From assembly GCF_901212495.1 (NCBI RefSeq), contig NZ_CAAKNY010000031.1:11250-75249 (forward strand): 64,000 nucleotides of DNA. Reading direction: 5' to 3'. The notes beneath the pieces were generated by a model. The model had not been told where the DNA came from, ran no database searches, and saw nothing but the letters and a program-made list of their open reading frames with translations. Within the stretch, counting starts at the first letter, position 1. Each line of letters opens with the position of its first letter. Positions 35,530 through 43,252 of this stretch are shown here, in pieces. Position numbers and translations under genes: made by a program. The stretch is from Collinsella aerofaciens (GTDB taxonomy: Bacteria; Actinomycetota; Coriobacteriia; Coriobacteriales; Coriobacteriaceae).

Positions 35530-35640
35530 CAATCGTCTCTGTCCGCATGGGGCGTAACGCCTCAACAGAGTCATTTTGAGGTCGTCGGGTTTTAGCACGA
35601 TATAGACGCATGTTTCTAGGGCATGTATGTGCTGATTTTT
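35516..35640 (+). promoter_or_regulatory. Candidate transcription attenuator between leader peptide and argG
   Basis: The Arg-codon stretch can form two mutually exclusive pairings. GACGAT (35522-35527) pairs with ATCGTC (35532-35537), and CCCGACGAC (35516-35524) pairs with GTCGTCGGG (35581-35589), which is followed by TTTT. An imperfect hairpin from AGCAC (35594-35598) to GTGCT (35629-35633) then ends in GATTTTT. The arrangement resembles leader-peptide attenuators; it was read by eye and not folded. Confidence 0.45.
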
Positions 35641-35734
35641 GCTATTTAACCTGATATTGCACGATAAGTGACCTTGAAATGACTTGCACCTGACCGATGT
35701 TCTAACTAGCTACCAAGGGCGAAAGGAAACAGCC

Positions 35735-36961
35735 ATGAGCAAGGAAAAAGTCGTTCTCGCATATTCCGGTGGTCTTGATACATCCGTATGTGTCAAGTGG
35801 CTCCAGGACGAAAAGAATCTCGATGTCGTTTGTGTCTGCGGCAACGTGGGCCAGGAGGAGACCGGCCTGGATGCCAAGAAGCAGAAGGCCCTCGACCTGG
35901 GCGTTCTGGATTGCCAGGTGCTCGACCTGCGCGACGAGTTCTCCGATGAGTTCCTGACTAAGGCCATCGCCGCCAACTCCATGTACGAGAACAAGTACCC
36001 GCTACTCTCCGCCCTGTCCCGCCCGTTGCTCGCCAAGAAGCTTGTCGAGGTCGCTCACGAGTTTGGCGCGACCTACGTCGCCCACGGCTGCACCGGCAAG
36101 GGTAACGACCAGGTTCGTTTTGAGGCTGCCGTCAAGGCCCTCGACCCCGAGCTTAAGGTTATCGCCCCGGTTCGCGAGTGGGATCTGAAGTGCCGTCCCG
36201 ACGAGGTCGCCTATGCCCACGCTCACAACGTGCCGGTTCCCGAAGGCGCCAACGACAACCCCTATTCCATCGACGACAACCTATGGGGTCGTGCCATTGA
36301 GTGCGGCCACCTGGAGGATCCCTGGAACGAGCCGCTCGACGACGCCTGGGTTATGACCAAGAATCCCGAGGACACGCCCGACACCCCGACGTATACCGAG
36401 ATTGAGTTTGAGGCGGGCAAGCCCGTCGCCGTCGACGGCAAGAAGATGAAGCTCTCCGAGATCGTCATCGCCCTCAACAAGATTTCGGGTGACAACGGCT
36501 TTGGCCGTCTCGACCTGGTTGAGGACCGTCTGGTGGGCCTCAAGAGCCGCGAGTGCTATGAGGTTCCCGGCGCCCTGACGCTCATCACCGCCCACAAGGC
36601 ACTCGAGGATATCTGCGTCGAGGGCGACCTGCTCAAGACCAAGATTAAGCTCGAGCAGGATTGGGCCACCGCCGTGTACAACGGCCAGTGGTATAGCCCG
36701 CTCAAAAACGCGCTCGATGCCTTTATGGCCGACACCCAGAAGTTCGTGACCGGCACCGTCCGTCTGAAGTTCTTTAAGGGCAACTGCCATGTTGTCGGCC
36801 GCAAGAGCCCCTTCAGCCTTTACGACTACGGTCTGGCCACCTACGACCGTGACACCACGTTTGACGAGAAGGCCAGCGCCGGTTTTATCGAGATCGATAC
36901 GCTGTCGCTCAAGACGTGGGCTAAGGTCCAGGGTCCCAGCTCTGCTGCCGCTCAGGCTTAA
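35735..36961 (+). CDS. argG: ArgG, argininosuccinate synthase
   Basis: A 408-residue enzyme joining citrulline and aspartate with ATP to give argininosuccinate. The N-type ATP pyrophosphatase P-loop AYSGGLDTSVCVKWL, AHGCTGKGNDQVRFE and the ESRECYE-like LKSRECYEVPGALTL are present. ATG 35735 is preceded by AAAGGAAA; an in-frame TTG at 35684 lacks a ribosome site. It is the only gene of the unit with an obvious regulated leader and is followed by a small ORF and argH. Confidence 0.96.
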   Translation: MSKEKVVLAYSGGLDTSVCVKWLQDEKNLDVVCVCGNVGQEETGLDAKKQKALDLGVLDCQVLDLRDEFSDEFLTKAIAANSMYENKYPLLSALSRPLLAKKLVEVAHEFGATYVAHGCTGKGNDQVRFEAAVKALDPELKVIAPVREWDLKCRPDEVAYAHAHNVPVPEGANDNPYSIDDNLWGRAIECGHLEDPWNEPLDDAWVMTKNPEDTPDTPTYTEIEFEAGKPVAVDGKKMKLSEIVIALNKISGDNGFGRLDLVEDRLVGLKSRECYEVPGALTLITAHKALEDICVEGDLLKTKIKLEQDWATAVYNGQWYSPLKNALDAFMADTQKFVTGTVRLKFFKGNCHVVGRKSPFSLYDYGLATYDRDTTFDEKASAGFIEIDTLSLKTWAKVQGPSSAAAQA

Positions 36962-37114
36962 GGCTTCCTTTTCTTGGTATCCGCGCGGCCCATCCGCGTG
37001 ATACATAACGGGCGCACGGGGTCCCTACCTTTCGTTATGCTTGCTGACACTTCTTAACATCGGTGGCCCCTACGTTCCGCCCGCATATATGATGCCGCGA
37101 CTGCGGCTGAGTCC

Positions 37115-37149
37115 GAGCCCCGCCGGGGTTGTCCGGTGGGGCTCTTTCT
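37115..37149 (+). terminator. Hairpin terminator after argG
   Basis: GAGCCCCGCCGG (37115-37126) pairs with CCGGTGGGGCTC (37133-37144), with one mismatch or wobble, followed by TTTCT. It may be partial, allowing some read-through to argH. Confidence 0.65.
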
Positions 37150-37196
37150 ATCAATTTGGCGGCTCTGCGCCTATATATATCTGAGGAGTATCCATT

Positions 37197-37367
37197 ATGT
37201 TCAATGCTATCGCGAATGCTTTGCTCTCCCTCGCGCCCGAGTTCGATGCTGCAAAGGTCGAGGAGGTCCCGGTGAGCCTGAAGGCATGGATTGACGGCTC
37301 GGCGAGCAACGGCTGGCGGGAGTCGATGGGCGCCAAGTGCCTGGTGCGTCACTTCTTTGCAAATTAG
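37197..37367 (+). CDS. Small hypothetical protein, 56 residues, between argG and argH
   Basis: This short ORF has GAGGAG at 37183-37188, nine bases before ATG 37197. The product starts MFNAIANALLSLAPEFDAAK, is amphipathic at the N-terminus, contains two tryptophans (LKAWIDG, NGWRESMG), and ends VRHFFAN. Codon use resembles neighbouring genes (GCC/GGC/AAG/GAG rich). No family is recognised. Its position between argG and argH suggests cotranscription with argH. It could be a small regulatory or structural protein; the coding assignment is moderately supported. Confidence 0.55.
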   Translation: MFNAIANALLSLAPEFDAAKVEEVPVSLKAWIDGSASNGWRESMGAKCLVRHFFAN

Positions 37368-37485
37368 CTACACGGCCCCGCACGCAGCGGGGATTGTGCA
37401 AAACTAGCGGTTGGTAAATCGCTTTAGCGACATGGCGCATTTCATTGGGCGCTGGGTTTGGTATTTGATGAAAGGGGACGATTCC

Positions 37486-38916
37486 ATGGCTCTTTGGGGC
37501 GGTCGTTTTGAGGCAGGAGTGGCCGAGGTCACGCAGGAGTTTGGCGCGTCGTTGCCGGTCGACAAACATCTCTATAAGCAGGATATCGCCGGCTCTAAGG
37601 CGCATGCCAAGATGCTGGCCGCCCAGGGCATCATCAGTGTCGAGGACGAGCAGGCGATTGCCGAGGGCCTGACCGAAATCGAGCAGGATATCGATGCCGG
37701 CAACTTCTGCTTCGATATCAACGACGAGGATATCCATATGTCTATCGAGAGCGAGCTGACGCGTCGCATCGGCGAGGCTGGCAAGCGCTTGCATACCGGA
37801 CGTTCGCGCAACGACCAGGTGGCGACCGACACGCGCTTGGGCGTCAAGGCACTGGCCAAGGAGCTCATGGAGGCCAATCTTGAGCTGCGTCATGTACTGG
37901 TGGATGCGGCCAAGAAGTACGACAAGGTGATTCTGCCGGGCTATACCCACATGCAGCATGCTCAGCCCGTGCTGCTGTCGCATCATCTGCTGGCGTATTC
38001 CTGGATGTTCGCGCGCGACTTTACGCGCCTGAAGGCCGCCTTTGATGCCGCTGACAACTGCCCGCTGGGTGCTGCCGCGCTTGCCGGTACGAGCTATCCG
38101 CTCGATCGCCAGATGACGGCTGCCGAACTTGGCTTTGCGGGCGTGATTCCCAACTCGCTCGATGCGGTTTCCGACCGTGATTTCCTGCTCGATCTGCATT
38201 ACGCCGGCTCCGTCATGGCGATGCATCTGTCGCGTCTTTCCGAGGAAATCGTGCTGTGGTCGAGCTCCGAATTTGGCTTTATCACGCTTTCCGACTCCTA
38301 CTCCACCGGCTCGTCCATCATGCCGCAGAAGAAGAATCCCGATTTTGCTGAGCTCATCCGCGGTAAGAGCGGCCGAGTCTATGGCAACCTGGTGCAGCTG
38401 CTCGTGACCATGAAGGGCTTGCCGCTCGCTTATAACAAGGACTTGCAGGAGGACAAGGAGGGCGCGCTCGATACCGCCCATACGCTCATGCAGTGCCTGT
38501 CCGTTATGGCCGGAATGATTTCGACCTGGACCGTCAACGAGGATGCCATGGCGCGCGAGTGCGGCGTGGGGCACCTTGCCGCCACCGATGTTGCCGATTA
38601 CCTGGCTAAGCGTGGTCTGCCGTTCCGCGAGGCACATGCCGTGGTGGGGCATCTGGTCTTGATGTGCGAGAAGCGCGGCTGCAATCTTGAGGACCTGCCG
38701 TTTGAGGTGTTCCAGGAGGCAAGCCCGCTCTTTGAGCGTGACATTACCGAGGCTCTCGACATTCCGTCGATTGTCGCTGCGCGCACGACCGAGGGCGGTA
38801 CCGCCCCTGCCGCCGTTGCCGTGCAGCTGCAGCGCGCCGAGGCGCAACTCGTTGCCGACGAAGGTGTGTTTGGGTCGCTAACCAGGGTCGTTGAGATGGG
38901 ACACGGGGCAAAGTAA
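37486..38916 (+). CDS. argH: ArgH, argininosuccinate lyase
   Basis: A 476-residue fumarase/aspartase-superfamily enzyme that splits argininosuccinate into arginine and fumarate. GRFEAGVAEVTQEF at the N-terminus, HTGRSRNDQVATD, YTHMQHAQPVL and the superfamily signature GSSIMPQKKNPDFAEL are intact. ATG 37486 follows AAAGGGG. It finishes arginine synthesis after ArgG; other arg genes are not in the window. A terminator lies at 38968. Confidence 0.96.
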   Translation: MALWGGRFEAGVAEVTQEFGASLPVDKHLYKQDIAGSKAHAKMLAAQGIISVEDEQAIAEGLTEIEQDIDAGNFCFDINDEDIHMSIESELTRRIGEAGKRLHTGRSRNDQVATDTRLGVKALAKELMEANLELRHVLVDAAKKYDKVILPGYTHMQHAQPVLLSHHLLAYSWMFARDFTRLKAAFDAADNCPLGAAALAGTSYPLDRQMTAAELGFAGVIPNSLDAVSDRDFLLDLHYAGSVMAMHLSRLSEEIVLWSSSEFGFITLSDSYSTGSSIMPQKKNPDFAELIRGKSGRVYGNLVQLLVTMKGLPLAYNKDLQEDKEGALDTAHTLMQCLSVMAGMISTWTVNEDAMARECGVGHLAATDVADYLAKRGLPFREAHAVVGHLVLMCEKRGCNLEDLPFEVFQEASPLFERDITEALDIPSIVAARTTEGGTAPAAVAVQLQRAEAQLVADEGVFGSLTRVVEMGHGAK

Positions 38917-39298
38917 GGTTTTGGCTGTAGCGGCTTTGGCCATGTATTGATAAATCGTTTTGTTTTTGCGGGCGTCTGCTGTTGCGGGCGCCCGTATTTT
39001 GTTGCTATGGGGGGGGCTTGTCAAGAACTTCTGTAGGACCTTTGGGCGGGTTGTGAAGGGAGTACGTCCACGGGCGGCAACCGACCGTCCTCTCGGTTCG
39101 ATGCGGATGATGCTCGGTCGGATGGTACTCTAATCGGACTTTTAAACATAAGTGACACATATGGAACGCTTTAATAAATTGTAGCGTTTCAAAAAACAGC
39201 TTTTTGTTTAACTGCAGCTAAAACTCTGTTACGATGCAGTCCAGGCGGGTGCCGGAATGGGACTTGAGCACGCGCGAACCTACTTGAAAGGCTACCTT
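38917..39298 (+). other. 382-base gap before ndk
   Basis: It contains the argH terminator (CGGGCG / CGCCCG, 38969-38994, then TATTTT), a G-run at 39009-39016, an inverted repeat GGAACGCT / AGCGTTTC (about 39161-39190), and a weak ndk promoter (TTTAAC near 39207 and TACGAT at 39230, spacer 17). No ORF of credible length or RNA gene is seen. Confidence 0.5.
38968..39000 (+). terminator. Terminator after argH
   Basis: CGGGCG (38969-38974) and CGCCCG (38989-38994) form a short GC stem followed by TATTTTGTT. Confidence 0.7.
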
Positions 39299-39703
39299 AT
39301 GGCTATCGAGAAGACCTTCATCATGATTAAGCCCGACGCTGTACGCGACCGTAAGATCGGCCAGATCGTTGCCCGCATTGAGCGCAGCGGCCTTGTCATC
39401 GAGCGCATGGAGATGACCACGCTCGAGCGTGCTACCGCCGAGGAGCACTACGCCCATCTGGCCGACAAGCCCTTCTTTGGCGGTCTGTGTGACTTTATGA
39501 CGAGCGGTCCGGTCGTCAAGATGGTCGTTTCCGGTTCTTCCGCTGTTGCTAAGATGCGCACCCTTATGGGCGCTACCAATCCGCTCGACGCTGCCCCTGG
39601 CACCATCCGCGGCGACTTTGCGGTCGATGTCAACGCCAACGTGATCCACGGCTCCGACTGCCTGGAGAACGCCGAGATCGAGATCAAGCGTTTCTTTGGC
39701 TAA
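39299..39703 (+). CDS. ndk: Nucleoside diphosphate kinase
   Basis: A 134-residue NDP kinase that equalises nucleoside triphosphate pools. EKTFIMIKPDAVRDRKIGQI, the FFGGLCDFMTSGPVV segment (two pieces of the family core), TNPLDAAPGTIRGDF, and the active-site histidine in NVIHGSDCLENAE are all present; Cys replaces the more usual Ser after HGSD. ATG 39299 follows TTGAAAGG. It has its own promoter region and terminator. Confidence 0.96.
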   Translation: MAIEKTFIMIKPDAVRDRKIGQIVARIERSGLVIERMEMTTLERATAEEHYAHLADKPFFGGLCDFMTSGPVVKMVVSGSSAVAKMRTLMGATNPLDAAPGTIRGDFAVDVNANVIHGSDCLENAEIEIKRFFG

Positions 39704-39743
39704 ACCAGCTTTGACTCCTTAAAGCTGTTAGCGTGTGGCTTGG

Positions 39744-39776
39744 GCGCCGCGGAACTCCATCCGCGGCGCTCTTTTT
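39744..39776 (+). terminator. Terminator after ndk
   Basis: GCGCCGCGGA (39744-39753) pairs perfectly with TCCGCGGCGC (39760-39769), followed by TCTTTTT. Confidence 0.9.
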
Positions 39777-39787
39777 GTTATATACCA

Positions 39788-39818
39788 GTAGATTTCTAGG
39801 CATGTCCCAAAAATCTAC
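39788..39818 (+). repeat. 31-bp REP-like palindrome, dispersed copy
   Basis: It matches the transposase-flanking element at 18748-18778 at all but about two positions: ends GTAGATTT/AAATCTAC, core TAGGCATGTCCCAA. It lies alone between the ndk and rpiB terminators, 21 kb from the transposase. Confidence 0.88.
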
Positions 39819-39819
39819 A

Positions 39820-39858
39820 AAGGTGCCCGCCCGGATGTGTGTTCCGAGCGGGCACCTT
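39820..39858. terminator. Hairpin between ndk and rpiB, terminator for rpiB
   Basis: AAGGTGCCCGC (39820-39830) pairs perfectly with GCGGGCACCTT (39848-39858). On the minus strand it is followed by TTGTAGATTTTT, part of the adjoining REP element, which supplies the T-rich tail. Confidence 0.75.
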
Positions 39859-39883
39859 GCTGTGAGCTTTTTCGCTAAGTAGT

Positions 39884-40351
39884 TTAGGCCTCGTCGACGA
39901 CCTTGAGTCCGCGGGTCTGGTCGATCTCGTTGAGGAGATTTACGCGACGCTCGTGGCGACCGCCCTCAAACTCGGCGTCGAGCCACTCGTCGACAATCAT
40001 CTTGGCGAGTTCGGAACCCACGACGCGGGCACCAAAGGCGAGCACGTTGGTGTTATTGTGCATGCGCGAGAGCTTGGCGCTGAAGGGCTCGGAGCACACG
40101 ACGGCGCGAACGCCCTCGACCTTGTTGGCGGCAAGACTGATCCCGACGCCGGTGCCGCAGATCAGGATGCCCAGATCGACGTCGCCGTTGGCTACTGCCT
40201 TGCCCACCTTGTAGCCGGCGATGGGGTAATCGAAGCTCTCGGAGGTGTCGGTTCCAAAGTTCACGACCTCATAGCCACGCTCCTTCAGGTGCTCGGAGAT
40301 GATGTTCTTGAGCTCGACGGCGGCGTGGTCGTTACCGATACCGATCTTCAT
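39884..40351 (-). CDS. rpiB: RpiB, ribose-5-phosphate isomerase B
   Basis: A 155-residue isomerase of the RpiB/LacA/LacB family interconverting ribulose 5-phosphate and ribose 5-phosphate. KIGIGNDHAAVELKN, the ICGTGVGISLAANK anion site and MHNNTNVLAFGARVVG are typical. The RpiB-type catalytic Cys is retained in LICGTG. Divergent from cyuA. RpiA is the unrelated alternative isomerase and is not seen here. Confidence 0.93.
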   Translation of the reverse strand: MKIGIGNDHAAVELKNIISEHLKERGYEVVNFGTDTSESFDYPIAGYKVGKAVANGDVDLGILICGTGVGISLAANKVEGVRAVVCSEPFSAKLSRMHNNTNVLAFGARVVGSELAKMIVDEWLDAEFEGGRHERRVNLLNEIDQTRGLKVVDEA

Positions 40352-40623
40352 GGATGGTTCCTCTCTGGTCCGTGCGGCGGAATTGCTAAAGGTTTACCGC
40401 GTTCGACTGCATGATAGCGCGACTTTTGTGTAAACGTTCGGGCGTTTTTTTGGTCAAACGCTTTAGCTTGCAACAAGCCTATCTTCTCATGAACGAATGC
40501 CGTTACTTTGCGCTTGAACACCGTCCGCCGGAACTTGGGTTGCGGTTTTTGATGCATTGTTATCAAATTAATAGAGCTAATTGCTATCGAGAGCCCAGTC
40601 CGTTATACAAGCAGGAGATACCT
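40352..40623. promoter_or_regulatory. Divergent promoter region between rpiB and cyuA
   Basis: The 272-base gap holds two related short segments, TAAACGTTCGGGCG (40431-40444) and CAAACGCTTTAGC (40455-40467), the second resembling GAACGCTTTAA upstream of ndk. They look like half-palindromic repressor sites but cannot be assigned. GCAGGAGAT precedes cyuA. Confidence 0.3.
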
Positions 40624-41943
40624 ATGCCTACCGATTCCATTCGCGATGCTACTTTTTGCGATGTCTTGAACCGCGAGCTTGTCTGTGCGCTCGGCTGCAC
40701 CGAGCCTATTGCCGTTGCCTATGCAGCGGCGCTGACGAGCCAGACGCTCGGTTGCGAACCTGATCATATGGATGTTTCCTGCTCGGGCAATATCATCAAG
40801 AACGTTAAGAGTGTGACCGTGCCTAACTCGGGCGGTATGCACGGTATTGAGGCCGCGGCCGTGCTGGGTGCCGTGGGCGGCGACGCCAAGAGCGCGCTCG
40901 AGGTGCTCGAGAGCGTTAACGACGAAGATCGTGCTCGCGTGGCCGAGCTCCTCGCCGATGCCGGTTACTGCGATGTGTCGCTTGTCGAGGGTGTGCCCAA
41001 TCTGTATATCAAAGTAACCGCGACCGCCGGCGGACATACCGCGGTCGTCGAGATTACCGACCACCACACCAATGTCACGTGCCATACGCTTGACGGTATT
41101 CCGGTATGCGGCAAGTCGGCGGGGGAGTGTGCCGCCTGCGCCGAGCGCGTCGTGGCCGAGCGTGCGACAGGTAGCGCCGACGCGCCCATGTCGATCGAGT
41201 CCATCATCGACTTCATCGAGGACGGCGACATCGATGGCGCCCGCGCTGCCGTTGAGCGTCAGATTGAGCTGAACGGTGCGATCAGTGCCGAGGGCCTCGC
41301 GCACGCTTGGGGCGCCGAGGTGGGCCGTACGCTGCTGGGCGCTCGTGCCGATGACGTTGCCTGTCGTGCCCGTGCCCGTGCAGCCGCCGGGTCTGACGCT
41401 CGCATGAACGGCTGTGCTTTGCCGGTCGTCATTGTGTGCGGCTCGGGCAATCAGGGCATTACCTGTGCCTTGCCCGTTATGGAGTATGCCGAGTACCTGC
41501 GCTGCGACCACGAGCGCCTGGTGCGCGCCGTGATGCTGTCCGATCTTATCGCCGTGCATATCAAGAGCTATATCGGTGCGCTCTCGGCGTTTTGCGGTGC
41601 TATTTGCGCCGCGTGCGGCGCCGGCGCCGCGATTACCTGGCTGTGCGGTGGCACGCGCGAGCAGATTGGCGCGACGGTTTCGAACACGCTCGGCAACGTG
41701 GGCGGCATCGTGTGCGATGGCGCCAAGGCAAGCTGTGCCGCCAAGATTTCCGCTGCCGTCGATGCGGCGATTCTGGGCCACGATATGGCCATGCAGGGTC
41801 GCGGCTTCCGTGCCGGTGAGGGCCTAATCCAGGATACCGTCGAACAGACGATCGCCAGCATGGGCTATGTGGGCCGCGTGGGTATGAAGGATACCGACAT
41901 CGAGATTCTCAACATTATGATCGGCAAAACCCAGGTTTGCTAG
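40624..41943 (+). CDS. CyuA/YhaM family L-cysteine desulfidase (UPF0597)
   Basis: A 439-residue Fe-S enzyme of the serine dehydratase alpha-like UPF0597 family. Known members break L-cysteine down to pyruvate, sulfide and ammonia under anaerobic conditions. Typical segments are ELVCALGCTEPIAVAYAAA, SCSGNIIKNVKSVTVPNSGG, CGSGNQGITCALPV and GAICAACGAGAAITWL, which contain the cysteines expected to bind the cluster. ATG 40624 follows CAGGAGATACCT. It is divergent from rpiB and followed by a hairpin-rich gap. Confidence 0.88.
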   Translation: MPTDSIRDATFCDVLNRELVCALGCTEPIAVAYAAALTSQTLGCEPDHMDVSCSGNIIKNVKSVTVPNSGGMHGIEAAAVLGAVGGDAKSALEVLESVNDEDRARVAELLADAGYCDVSLVEGVPNLYIKVTATAGGHTAVVEITDHHTNVTCHTLDGIPVCGKSAGECAACAERVVAERATGSADAPMSIESIIDFIEDGDIDGARAAVERQIELNGAISAEGLAHAWGAEVGRTLLGARADDVACRARARAAAGSDARMNGCALPVVIVCGSGNQGITCALPVMEYAEYLRCDHERLVRAVMLSDLIAVHIKSYIGALSAFCGAICAACGAGAAITWLCGGTREQIGATVSNTLGNVGGIVCDGAKASCAAKISAAVDAAILGHDMAMQGRGFRAGEGLIQDTVEQTIASMGYVGRVGMKDTDIEILNIMIGKTQVC

Positions 41944-41946
41944 TTG

Positions 41947-42047
41947 CGCGGTTTTGCCAAACCGCGTAACCAGTTGCCGCTGCAAACGCCCCTAAGCGGC
42001 AATCTGCCTTTCAACTTCGGCGGCATGACCAGAAGGTCAATGCCGCC
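41947..42047 (+). terminator. Three hairpins after cyuA
   Basis: CGCGGTTT/AAACCGCG (41947-41966), TTGCCGCT/AGCGGCAA (41974-42002), and GGCGGCATGACC/GGTCAATGCCGCC (42019-42047, then TCGTTTC) follow the cyuA stop. The third is the most terminator-like. Confidence 0.6.
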
Positions 42048-42118
42048 TCGTTTCAGGGCACCTTGCTCGCTCTGGCGGGTTTTCGCTGTCGTTGCCAAAA
42101 CATCGGCGTTGCCGGAGT

Positions 42119-42172
42119 AGTCGTTGGGGACGTTCTTGTTTGACTAGACGTTTAAGAACGTCCCCAACGACT
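42119..42172. repeat. Perfect 19-base inverted repeat, AGTCGTTGGGGACGTTCTT type
   Basis: Arms 42119-42137 and 42154-42172 match without error around a 16-base loop. The right arm ends 5 bases before the minus-strand HAD stop. The phrase resembles transposon-associated palindromes with GGGGACGTTCTT-like cores, but no second copy is in the window. Confidence 0.85.
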
Positions 42173-42177
42173 AACCC

Positions 42178-42936
42178 TTACGATAGTTCGTCGGCAACTT
42201 GGTGCTCATAGAAGGCTTCTACTACGGCATTGAAGTCGCGGGCGAAGTCTTCCATGGTTCCGCGCCAGGTGGCTCGGCCAGGTTTTCCCTGGCCAACATA
42301 GGCGGTTTGAATACCGCAGGCGGGGCTGGGGAAGTCGCGCTTGGGGTCGTTGCCCACCATAAGGACCTCGTGCGGCTCGAGCCCCATCACCTGAAGCTGC
42401 TCTAGATAGTAGGTGGCATCGGGTTTGCAGCGGGTGGCGTTTCCCATGTGCGTGACGAGCTCAAAGGGGGCGTCGACCAGGTCGCCCCAGCCCATGCGGC
42501 ACTCGATGGCGCCTTGGGGAAAACTGGGGTTCGTAAAGAGCGCGCAGCGCAGGCCCGCGTTCTGTACCGCGTGAAGCGCGGCGTGCGCACCCGGCATGGC
42601 TTTCGCATTGATTACGTCATCGTTCTTGTACGGCAGGACTTCGCGATCGTAGTAGGTAAACGCCTCGTAGATGAGTGGGTCCGAGAGGCAAATGCCGCAC
42701 CGGCGCTCAACCTCTTCTTGGTAGAACTCAAGATTGGTGCGATTATCCGTGCCGCTTCGACGATTGGCGTTGAGGTCGACCAGAATCGTGCCCAGGCGCG
42801 CCATCGTGCCGCCGCGGCCGCGTCGCCCGATATCCGCGAGCATCGACGAGACATCCTTAAAATACCGAAGGATGAACGCGTTGAGGTTAATGCTAAGAAG
42901 CGTTTCGTCCATATCGAAAACGACTGCTTTGAGCAC
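42178..42936 (-). CDS. HAD family hydrolase (subfamily IA-like)
   Basis: A 252-residue HAD phosphatase. Motif I is VVFDMDETLLSIN, motif II CALFTNPSFP, and the Lys plus motif III/IV region is RCKPDATYYLEQLQVMGL and VLMVGNDPKRDFPSPACG. A large helical cap is inserted after motif I. The start is GTG 42936, with GAGAAAGG upstream, because the protein would otherwise lose motif I. The substrate is unknown; the GNDPKRD motif resembles phosphoglycolate-type phosphatases. It is divergent from rpsA. Confidence 0.85.
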   Translation of the reverse strand: MLKAVVFDMDETLLSINLNAFILRYFKDVSSMLADIGRRGRGGTMARLGTILVDLNANRRSGTDNRTNLEFYQEEVERRCGICLSDPLIYEAFTYYDREVLPYKNDDVINAKAMPGAHAALHAVQNAGLRCALFTNPSFPQGAIECRMGWGDLVDAPFELVTHMGNATRCKPDATYYLEQLQVMGLEPHEVLMVGNDPKRDFPSPACGIQTAYVGQGKPGRATWRGTMEDFARDFNAVVEAFYEHQVADELS

Positions 42937-43252
42937 GCGGGCACCTTTCTCGAAAAATCGTTCCAGAATCGTATGTCTGGGATACTTTACCCCAAAGGCG
43001 TATGGGCAAACTGCTTATCGTCAAGTTGTGGAGACACCTGTCCATAAGATTACGAAAAAGTCTCCACACGAGTAAAAAAACGCAGTTCACGCTTGAAATC
43101 GAACCCATTTCCCCGTAACCTATACGAACGTGATTGCATAAGCGTCACATTAGTATCTGTCGGCTCCCGAGTGTTCCTAAACGTTGTGTGCTTGTCGCAC
43201 CCTTCTGTAGGTCCTAGCAATCGGGGCCCCGTAGTTCGAAAGGGGTCCACCT
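42937..43252 (+). promoter_or_regulatory. 316-base gap with probable rpsA promoter
   Basis: TTGAAA (43093-43098) and TAACCT (43116-43121), 17 bases apart, form a reasonable promoter about 130 bases before rpsA. The intervening leader contains GGGGCCCC (43223-43230) and the rpsA Shine-Dalgarno GAAAGGGG. No ORF or known autoregulatory RNA is recognised. Confidence 0.45.

Larger units (their letters stand above)
35180..35734. other. 555-base gap between HAD gene and argG
   Basis: The divergent gap holds a sigma-70-like promoter (35324-35351), a 24-codon Arg-rich leader ORF (35455-35529), pairing segments and a terminator-like hairpin (35516-35640), and the argG ribosome site. Bases 35180-35320 are AT-rich and hold nothing I can name beyond probable HAD promoter sequences. 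Confidence 0.6.

Noticed and set aside
35180..35734. T-box riboswitch before argG
   Set aside because: The conserved AGGGTGGNACCGCG T-box sequence is absent.
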